Below are positions 56,473 through 64,000 of a stretch of DNA of 64,000 nucleotides, piece after piece. The notes beneath the pieces are model-generated. The model saw only the letters and a program-made list of their open reading frames with translations. It searched no databases and was not told the origin of the DNA. Source of the stretch: Galerina marginata (lineage: Eukaryota; Basidiomycota; Agaricomycetes; Agaricales; Galerinaceae); NCBI GenBank assembly GCA_023014335.1, contig JAECYW010000001.1:1488001-1552000 (forward strand), written 5' to 3'. The position numbers and the translations under genes were made by a program. The stretch's first letter is position 1. Every line of letters starts with the position of its first letter.

Positions 56473-58643
56473 ATGGCTCCCAAGGCCGGCGTCAATGGCG
56501 TTGCTGTTTCATCCAAAGAAGAACACGAAACAAGATGCAAAGGCACAATCTCCAAAGCCCAGCCCGTCGAACTCGCAACCGTCCCGTCGAAAACCCCCAC
56601 TCCCAGCATGCCGAAAAAGAGGAGGAAGAGGAAGAGCTCAAACTTCCCGATGGGCCGTATCAGGAGTACAAGCTGCTTTCTTCTGTCCTCAACTGGCTGG
56701 AAGTACGACTGTTATGAAGTTCGACTCGCGTCGTCCAGTGGACGTAGTTTAAATGGCAGCAACCTGTAAAGCTAAACAGGAAGGATTTGCGGAGGGACGA
56801 GACCTCGACGAACGAAGCGCCAGAGGCTGTTGGACCCATGCTTGGACCGGATGGAAAGCCAGTTATTGGGGCGGATGGGAGGATGGTTATGGTGGATGCC
56901 GAAGGGCGCCCGATTCAATCTTCGAGTGGCACTGCGGGGTCGAGCAAGGACAAAGACAAAGGAAAGGCCAATGCGAAGAAACGGTTCCAAAGGAAGACGA
57001 GGCAGGTGTTCTTCGTTCCTGATGAGGTTAGGCAGCTGCGCAGGGAGGAAAGGTATCCCTGGGTCATGGAGGATTCGTCGCCCAACCAGGACGAGGTGTG
57101 GACTGGCCAAATGGAGGAGGCGACCAAGTCAGATACACACGCCTTCTTCATGCCGGCTGCAAACGAGGTCTTCAAGTTCGTGCCTGCTCATCGATGGTAC
57201 AAGTTTCAGAAACGACTAAAGCACGACCTTCCTACGGACACCTGCGAACGTGGAATCATTGGTATTGAAAATGCTACATATAGTATCTGTGTCACTAATA
57301 CACGTCTTCCGTGCAGTATAATCTCAACCAAAAGCGTGATCCACAACAATGGCTAGCTACGCGCAAAGGCAAAGCCCCGTCTTCTGCCACAGCTGCGATG
57401 TTTAAGGCTGAGGCTGAGGGACGCAATGCAGCTAGTGGTAGCGGTCAGAGTTTGGCACCCGGGGGTCGTAAGCTGAAAACAGTAGACAGCGGCATGGATC
57501 ACTTGTTCGACGACGGTGACGACGGCGATGATAGTTTGCAACGACGCAGAAAGAGGGAGCTTGGTGAAGAGGGTGACCTAGATGAACAGGTCTACGAAGA
57601 CGACTTTGCAGATGACGACGAAAAAATGGAGGTCGATGAAGAAGACTGAGGACGTCAAAGAGCTTGAGGTTTGTTTTATCTATTCTTTCGTGCCTGCATG
57701 GTCTAAATTCATGGTTTCGCAGGAACGGCTCAAGAAAGAGTACAAAAATGCGAATAAGCAACGGGAAGCTGGCGTCGATGAGTCTGATGGAGAAGAAGAA
57801 GTACCTGGGACAAGTAAGCAGGCGAAGGCGATGCAGAAGCTAATAAGGAGTCGTGAAGGCAACGACTGTTTATGAGTCGGATGAAGAAAAAAACCCATAC
57901 GCTAGTTCTGTAAGCATTTCGACAGTCTGAGTTTTCCTCGTCTGACCTGTTTATAGGAAGAGGAGGAGGAAGAGGAGCCTGTTCCTACGGCAGGTTCCTG
58001 CAATACAACCGCAAGAAGAGCAGGTAGAGCCGAGGGCTCAAACACCAAAACCTGCTCCACCTCGCCCGACGGCGCCACCAGCACCAGGATCTCGTGCGGC
58101 GTCTCCGATCCTTTCCCCTGGCCATGGTGGTCATTCTGTGGTGGCCAAGCGGGCGACCTAGTCCGAAGATTCCAAAGTTGAAGACCTCGAATTCAAGTAG
58201 AGGAAATAGTCCCCTTGGAGGACCGCCAGCCATTGGGAGTCGGGCTACGAGTCCTGTGGGTGACGGAGTAAACAGTACACCGAAGACTGGGACGAACTTG
58301 AAGCGCAAAGCGGATGACTCTCCGGAAAAAGCGGCTCCGAACGTCAACAACGTTGTCAGTGCAGGCATGCCGAAAAAGAAACGGAAACCTGTTCCTGTCG
58401 TTTCTCCCATCGTGGTAACCTCATGCAGAGCTCGAATCCTTGCTTTTGGACTGGCTGAGGAATACTCCCAATGCCGGCACCAGGCACTGTATTCAGCACT
58501 TCACACCCTATTTGACGGATTCCGATAAAAAGCAAGAGTTCTCCGCAATGGTTCGAAAGCATGCTCAGTTGAAGAACGGCACGCTAGTGATCAAAAGAGC
58601 TGGATCTTCTGCCCCGTCGCCTCCAGCCACCAATGGTGCTTGA
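56473..58643 (+). CDS. TFG1: TFIIF alpha subunit (RAP74/Tfg1), frame broken by extra bases
   Basis: General transcription factor subunit that binds RNA polymerase II. Start MAPKAGVNGVAVSS. Conserved blocks are clear but lie in shifting frames: DGPYQEYKLLSSVLN, GWKYD, VMKFDSRRPVDVV, KWQQPVKLNRKDLRR, RQVFFVPDEVRQLRREERYPW and FVPAHRWYKFQKR. After an acidic/basic middle, the C-terminal winged helix reads ELESLLLDWLRNTPNAGTRHCIQHFTPYL. Eleven single extra bases, all +1, are needed: 56515-18, 56582-85, 56691-94, 56707-10, 56747-50, 57240-43, 57644-47, 57864-67, 57990-93, 58156-59 and 58421-24 (each four bases ending in the extra one). Each fits as a codon with two third bases. The introns near 57250-57316, 57660-57720 and 57910-57957 are normal. 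Tfg1 is single-copy and essential in yeast, so decay is unlikely. Confidence 0.88.
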
Positions 58644-58942
58644 GGTTATGGCCATGCAGAGGTATCTTTTGAACGTGTAACGTGGATTGCTTGAGCCAAA
58701 TGCCTAAAATCAGTAGATTGTAGTTGATTTTGCAGTGGTAAGAACTGGGTGAATGTCATGCCTTGTGAAACCTTGAGCGAAAAATATTGTCATATCGGTC
58801 ACAAAGGAGTCAAAAGTCTGAAAGGGTCGCTTTTGAGTCGTTCAAGAGGCTGATAATGGGAGTTTGTGACAAATACGTCAATTAATTGGCTGCGAACTTG
58901 TGCAAAGTCATCAATTCCCACCTAATATAGTAGCGAAAACCT

Positions 58943-59090
58943 ATGGGTTTTCCGCTCAGAGGGGTATGGGTTATGGGTTATTGCGGTTGTATGGGTTATG
59001 GTGTGCATTTCTCTGCGAACCAACTTGGTGGACCGAAAAATGTATGGAGTATAAGGGAGTATGGGTTATCTAGGCTATGGGTTACGAGAG
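58943..59090 (+). repeat. Cluster of ATGGGTTA repeats
   Basis: The motif ATGGGTTA or TATGGGTT recurs at least six times in about 150 bp, at irregular spacing, including near 58966, 58973, 58990, 59060 and 59076. It is not a clean tandem array. Confidence 0.7.
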
Positions 59091-59097
59091 ATTCGAC

Positions 59098-59175
59098 TGT
59101 ACCTACACCCAGTAGCTGGTTGTGAGTCACCAAGGACACATGAAGAACACATGTAGAACATTCATTGTAGGTACA
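59098..59175. repeat. Ten-base inverted repeat
   Basis: TGTACCTACA at 59098-59107 and its exact reverse complement TGTAGGTACA at 59166-59175 are separated by 58 bp. The spacer contains ACATG-type near-repeats. It could be a small mobile-element remnant or chance; no target duplication is evident. Confidence 0.5.
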
Positions 59176-60089
59176 CATGCAATTGAACGCGCCGAGTCGG
59201 TTGCGCACGTACTATCCATTGCAACTTGCAAGATTTGATGCAACCAATCCCTTCCAACCCGACGGTTAAAGAAGTGCATGCTACTGTTCAATCTTCTTCG
59301 TATCTCGTACAACCAAAGCCATTCTTTTTTCTTTTTGCACATGGAATTATTCGGCGAATTCGAGCCTCGAGCCGTCCCCTATCCCGTCCGATACGGAGAT
59401 AGATGTTATTCATAGCGTGCACCACCCAAGGGTCACCGGCACCTAGGTTGCTTTGAGCTCGTTTTCATTTACACGCGCCGACTTTGACGGTCTCATGACA
59501 CCATCTTCGGCCACGAGTCGCCCATGGCCAGCTTCCAAATTTACCAAGGCGCTAGACTTCAGGTGGTTGTTTCACCAGATTTAATATTCGTCGTGCCGGT
59601 GCCTCAAATATACGGCTTGAGAGAGTTATGCGGCCTTTGACCTCCGGGGTATCTTCCTTATCGTGAAGACCGCAAAGGAGGGATTGCCACAGCCCAATGC
59701 CATTTCGTACGGTACCGCCCACCTGTAGACATATTTGTTTCAGTTGTGTTGTCGAATCAGCGCCTGTAATGACGGAGACGGGGCAGAGAGGCAGCCGGAA
59801 GCAGGAAGGATGCTGTGCAGTGCTGACGGCAGCGAACGACCGCTTTCGTCTGCAATCTTGGTTACATCAGCGACGATCAAATTGGTTTTCCCCAATTAGA
59901 CTAGGGCCAGGCTATTCAAAATACAGGTTGGCCGTTCAAGATGGTCTGCGTGCAGGTTCCCTTCCTCCCCCCACTCTCTTCTGCGACCAGGCTGCGTCCT
60001 GTCGTTGTTCTCCCACTTTCCTGGAGAATTTAACCTCGTCGCCGACGACCACCTGAATTCCTTATCTACCTGTGCCACCTCTTCCAGCC

Positions 60090-61652
60090 ATGATTCTCCC
60101 TTTAATTTCTCTTTTTTCCCTTCTTCTTGCTCGCACTGCAGCGGTGCCGACCCCGACCGACTCTCATGACCATGCCCACTCTCATAGCGTTCGTCAGGCC
60201 CTCCCCGATTCTTGGTATCAGCCTCGCGATCACTCAGTACACGCGTTGTTCAATCGCGCGACCAGCGACGGGGTGAACTATGCTGCAGTAGGCACTCCAG
60301 GTACGGCCGCCTACCATTGGTATTTTTCTCGTACTGATTGATGTTATTCTTTAGCGTGGTCGGCCGGGTTTCCACAAACTTCTCCCGATCCCAACGCCTT
60401 GCCTGCGGCATGGGTCAGCGCCCTGAATGCCGCTGTGGCAGCTGGAAAGATCCCAGCTATCCCAACGAGTTCGAACATGCCTGGTGTTAATCCCGTCTAC
60501 CCCGCCGGAAACAACCCAAGCAGCCCACAGATTTGTTCCGCGACGTACAAATGTGTGATTCCAGGTGATATCTGGGACGCGCCAGACGGTGTTTTCGCCA
60601 GTTCCTTTGACGACGGGCCGACTCCCGTAAGTTTATCCTTCATCATCGCCTCATTGATTGTCAGCCTGAGCGCCATTTTATATAGTCCACGCCTCAGCTT
60701 GTGCAATTCTTGCAATCAAACAATGTGTCGACGACACACTTCATGATTGGCATCAATATCTTGAATAACCCAACCCAGTTTTTGACTGCCTTCAACGCTG
60801 GACATGATATCGCTGTGCACACCTGGACTCACCCATACATGACAACGCTTAGCAATTTGGACGTAGTGGGTCAGGTACGTCAAGTCCATCCGTCAATCTC
60901 GGTGATTGATTTTTAATTTACTCCCGAAGCTCGGCTGGACAATGCAAATGATCCACAATTCAACCGGAGGCCGAGTGCCAAGGTACTGGAGGCCTCCTTA
61001 CGGTGATTCCGACATGAGAGTACGATCTATTGCTCTCGAGGTATTCGGATTGGAGACCGTGATTTGGAATCACGAGTGAGACTTTAATTTACCTTTTTGC
61101 TTTAGCGTTAAAACCTAATCAATGATTTTCAGTACTTCTGATTGGAACGGAACTCCAGATTCGATTCAGGCTAACATGGTAAACTTCTTAGGAAGTACGT
61201 ATTTCCCTTCGTAGTATCCTTTAAACTATAACCTAACCCTCTTTCCAGGTCCCAAGCACCCAGGCCTCGTTATCCTCGAACACGAACTCACCGGGATCAC
61301 AGTCGGTGGATTTATGACCGCGTTCCCTCTCATAAAATCCAACGGCTGGAACTTTGCCTCGCTTGCTCAAGTCATTGGAAACGGACGGACGTACCAAAAC
61401 GCCAACTCGTCTACTTCAGATGACGTCCAGCCAGACAATATTCTTTTCCCATCGACATCTTCGTCGTCGTCGTCGAGTCCAACACCAACACCAGGTTCAA
61501 CAGGCTCGACACCCCCTGCCTCGGCATCGTCAGCTTCCCAAAGCACACCGGCTGCCAAGAGTTCAGCCTCACGGGACCTTCATCCTTTGCGCTCTGCGTA
61601 CGCGTCCCTGCTGATCGCCGGAGTGACCGGCGCTATCGTACTGTGTTCATGA
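60090..61652 (+). CDS. Chitin deacetylase, GPI-type
   Basis: Cell-wall enzyme that converts chitin to chitosan. Signal peptide [19 protein letters not shown] is followed by a His-rich prosequence ([10 protein letters not shown]). NodB catalytic motifs are in order: SFDDGP (motif 1, catalytic Asp and metal Asp), HTWTHPY (motif 2, metal His pair), [11 protein letters not shown] (motif 3), then NHDTSDW and VILEHELT. The C-terminus is a Ser/Thr/Pro-rich stretch with a Ser run encoded by tcgtcg repeats (about 61460-61480) and a hydrophobic end ([17 protein letters not shown]), which fits a GPI anchor signal. Seven exons, all in phase. About 435 residues. Carbohydrate esterase family 4 by these motifs. 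Confidence 0.95.
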
Positions 61653-62481
61653 CAGCCTTTACGAGATATAGAGAAGGGCTGCCTTTCTTCTTTCTTTTCA
61701 CGTCAGCTTAGTGCTTCACATTGTACTTTTGGACTCTTTTTTTTTTACGAGGACTCAGTAACGTCTTCCACCGGACTTTGCCACATTAATATCTGTTTTC
61801 TAAACATGGACTCCTGTAGGTTTACGGATCTTTGGGACAATCCTCCTAGTATTCCTCCATTTCTCACTCAGCACATATCTTCACCTTTACTTAATCCATT
61901 GCCCTTTCACCTACTCCAACCTTTCATTCATTAAAATGTACATACTACGGGTTACGATTTACGACGCCTATATAGCTACAGTTAGTTAGATTTGTGATGA
62001 TGCGGAAGGTAGTAGTTGATGTTGTTAGTATGAACGGTTGTTAAAAAGATGGAATACATATCCTTTTGCATTCTAAAGTTTTTCTCATGTAAGAATACAG
62101 TGATCTTGATGTATCGCCTCAGACCCGGCCTCAGCCTTAAGGATAAATTCACGTTCCCTAGTAGTAGTTAGTTCGACTAGCTAAGTCGAAAACATCACAT
62201 TGTCATTGTCTTTTTCTTGACAAAAAGTAGTCGTGTCGTAAATATCGTGAGTACGGCCGTAAATATGGAAACATTCAGGTATCGTTGTTGTGAAAAGTAC
62301 GAGGATAGTCAGCCCAAGGCAAATGGTGGGGATGGAAAGCGAAGCACTAATTAGTAAATATATAGCATTAGATGTCAGTGAACCCAGAGTGGGGAAAGCA
62401 GGTAAGACGAGGCGATGAATGTCAGGAAGGCCGATTATCGATTTGTCTGGGACGAGGCCTCGTGAGGAGTTGCCAGGTTGG
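61653..62481. other. Intergenic between convergent genes
   Basis: 829 bp, AT-rich, with a T-run (61737-61746) and no coding potential that I can support. Holds the 3' untranslated regions of the chitin deacetylase and kinase genes. Confidence 0.45.
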
Positions 62482-64000
62482 CTAAGAAAGTATATTCGGC
62501 CACTTGAGCTTCAAGCCTTCTAGCCAGCGCATATAAAGTAACTCTGCAATGGGCGACTTCCGTGATGGAATTGACTCGTGAGGGATAACTACCGGCGCAG
62601 GCTGCGATAACGAGGCGGTAAGGCTGGATGTTGTCGGTAATCCAGAGACCTCTTCTTGTTCTTCCGTAACCACCAGACCCTTGGCCGTCATCTCACTCTT
62701 CCGGACAATACGTTTATGAGGGAACAATCCTCGCGATGTCTGGACATGCTGTTTTACTGAAGGGTTGCTGGAAAGGCGTGAGTTATGAAACAACGGAATA
62801 AAGTTATGAGGAAAACATACTCGTTGATGCCTTGCAAGATATCAAGGATTACGTTATAGGTAAGCTCAGGATTTGTGTCCTTGAGTTCCGAAAAGCCTCT
62901 TTGAAGCATACTCAAAGATTCGATCTCGCGGGCATCCATATCATCGTGGATTTGCTAATTAATAGACCTTAAGCCAGAACAACAAATTAAAGGGAGATAA
63001 GATGACTCACATTACTCAAAATCGGAAGAATGATTTCATCCACTAAGGCTCGTCCAGCTTTCGCAACTTCACTCGCAGCACGCTTGTGAGTTGTTGGCGA
63101 TCGAGGTGATGAGCCACTTCCTTCTTTCCGTATGCTGCCAACGAATTCTGACGACAAACGGAGCGAGCCATGAGGGTCGACTTTTTTCACAGGGTCGTAT
63201 TGTATCAACGCCAGTGCCAAGGTCAGCTGCTCTCAGTACAGTGCCCGAACCTTCGACAGAAGTCCGAGCAGCGTATGAGGCACGACGTGAAGAACGCACT
63301 GACCCGGAATAAGCGGGCGGTGCACCTAAATATGAAATTAAGCCTCGTGGTCAATATTGAGTGTCAAGGAGATGAGCGGGACGTACCTGATTCTTCAGGT
63401 GGAGGAGCATCCTGGAGTTCTGGCGGCGGTTTGATTATGACCGTAGAATGGGAGGCGTCGGTATTCATGCCAAGGCTAGCAGGCGTAAGGGGATCACTCC
63501 CTTTGGTGGCGGCGCCTGTGTCTATTGAATCCTGACCGTCAGTGTCATAGACCGATTCCTCGTCATCCTCCGCCACCATGCCTGAAGGCATTGACAGATC
63601 GTTAACGGTGCCCCGAAACGTGCCCAGGGCCGACATCGTTTTGACAGTGTCGAAGTTCCAATCGCTTTTCATCGTGTTGTTAGTATCCCATGTGACGGTG
63701 CTCCTGACAGAGGCATGGTTAACTTGACCCTTGGGTGGAGACCTTGCCCGATAGTCTTGGAAACGCTCGATTAGTTCTGTGAGATAGGAAGTCTTCTTCG
63801 CCATACGGATGAAGCGGTGTTGGAGTAACTCATTCGCGGTCGGGCGCTGAAAAATAAAATGATGAGTTTCGCCAGGGCAATCACAAAAGGAACTACCATA
63901 CTAGTTTGGGATCCTTCGTCAAGCATTGGGCCACAAAGTCTTTGAAAGTCGTAGAGAACGCCCCCTCCAAGGTAGGAGGTTTGGCTTTGGGTATCAGGAA
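62482..64000 (-). CDS. Germinal-centre (Ste20-like) protein kinase, C-terminal part
   Basis: Enters the window at 64000 in the last helices of a kinase domain: [22 protein letters not shown], then an intron (gtatgg..tttcag) and [14 protein letters not shown]. The block [24 protein letters not shown] after it is typical of GCK-III-type kinases such as Nak1, Sid1 or Kic1, which act with Mob/Mo25-like partners in polarity and septation. A Thr/Ser-rich linker follows. The tail has [18 protein letters not shown], then [19 protein letters not shown], helices like the GCK-III dimerisation region. The stop is at 62482 after KLKWPNILS. The catalytic domain lies outside the window. Confidence 0.85.

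Larger units (their letters stand above)
58644..60089. other. Intergenic with short repeats
   Basis: About 1.4 kb without a supported gene. It contains the ATGGGTTA-like repeats (58943-59090), a 10-bp inverted repeat (59098-59175) and the promoter of the chitin deacetylase gene. A plus-strand frame at 59697-60056 shows no motif and is not joined to the next gene. Confidence 0.5.

Noticed and set aside
56473..58643. Programmed +1 translational frameshifting or one-base mini-introns in TFG1
   Set aside because: The same slips occur in unrelated genes, no shared stop or slippery codon is used, and the two third-position bases are synonymous. Merged SNP alleles explain all of this with less.
51145..58643. 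Extra bases as insertions specific to CpG
   Set aside because: Several early cases could be read as C-N-G, but sites such as AA(A)(G), GC(A)(G), TC(A)(T) and AC(C)(T) before AGT do not involve CpG.
59697..60056. Plus-strand frame upstream of the chitin deacetylase
   Set aside because: Ends before the signal-peptide ATG and shows no domain. A clean signal peptide begins at 60090.

Overview
This window looks like nuclear DNA of a filamentous basidiomycete, probably an Agaricomycete. Genes are dense, lie on both strands and are split by many introns of about 45-70 bp with GT..AG borders and CTAAC/CTGAC-like branch sites. The protein families also fit: Spb4, Elg1, Bfr1, PPN1, a Lec1-type PX protein, chitin deacetylase and a fungal P450. 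I saw no tRNA, rRNA or CRISPR array.

Layout. 1-7 kb: start of Mediator subunit MED20 (-), the ribosome-biogenesis helicase SPB4 (+) and a large PX/DUF3818 lipid-binding protein (-). 7-15 kb: a cytochrome P450 gene (+) interrupted near its 3' end by a complete Ty1/copia retrotransposon (-) with two LTRs of 316 bp that look identical, a CCTAG target duplication and one uninterrupted 1562-codon Gag-Pol frame. The P450 tail resumes beyond the right LTR. 15-17 kb holds no gene that I can support. 17-29 kb: a RING/LON-domain protein (-) back to back with an STB6-like protein (+), a CCDC47-like ER protein (-), a small unknown gene (+), glucose-6-phosphate dehydrogenase (-), THOC5 (+) and UBC8 (-).

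31-46 kb: a row of three small multi-pass membrane proteins of MARVEL-like type (-), acetoacetyl-CoA synthetase (-), a small unknown gene (+), endopolyphosphatase PPN1 (+) and an RFX transcription factor (+). 46-64 kb: BFR1 (-), NHP2 (-), JMJD7 (-), ELG1 (+), a bHLH factor (+), TFIIF alpha/TFG1 (+), a GPI-type chitin deacetylase (+) and the C-terminal part of a germinal-centre (Ste20-like) kinase (-) running off the end. Most are housekeeping genes, and no biosynthetic cluster is apparent. Many neighbours are divergent pairs with very short shared promoters.

The most striking signal is not a gene. At 20 places in six genes the reading frame slips by exactly +1, always an extra base and never a missing one. 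The extra base always fits as a doubled third codon position. In 17 cases the two bases differ, and both give the same amino acid (for example GA(C)(T), CG(G)(C), TC(A)(T)). The simplest reading is that two alleles of a dikaryon were merged and heterozygous silent SNPs were written twice. The affected genes (TFG1, ELG1, JMJD7, the STB6-like gene, the PX gene and the P450) would then be intact at those points.
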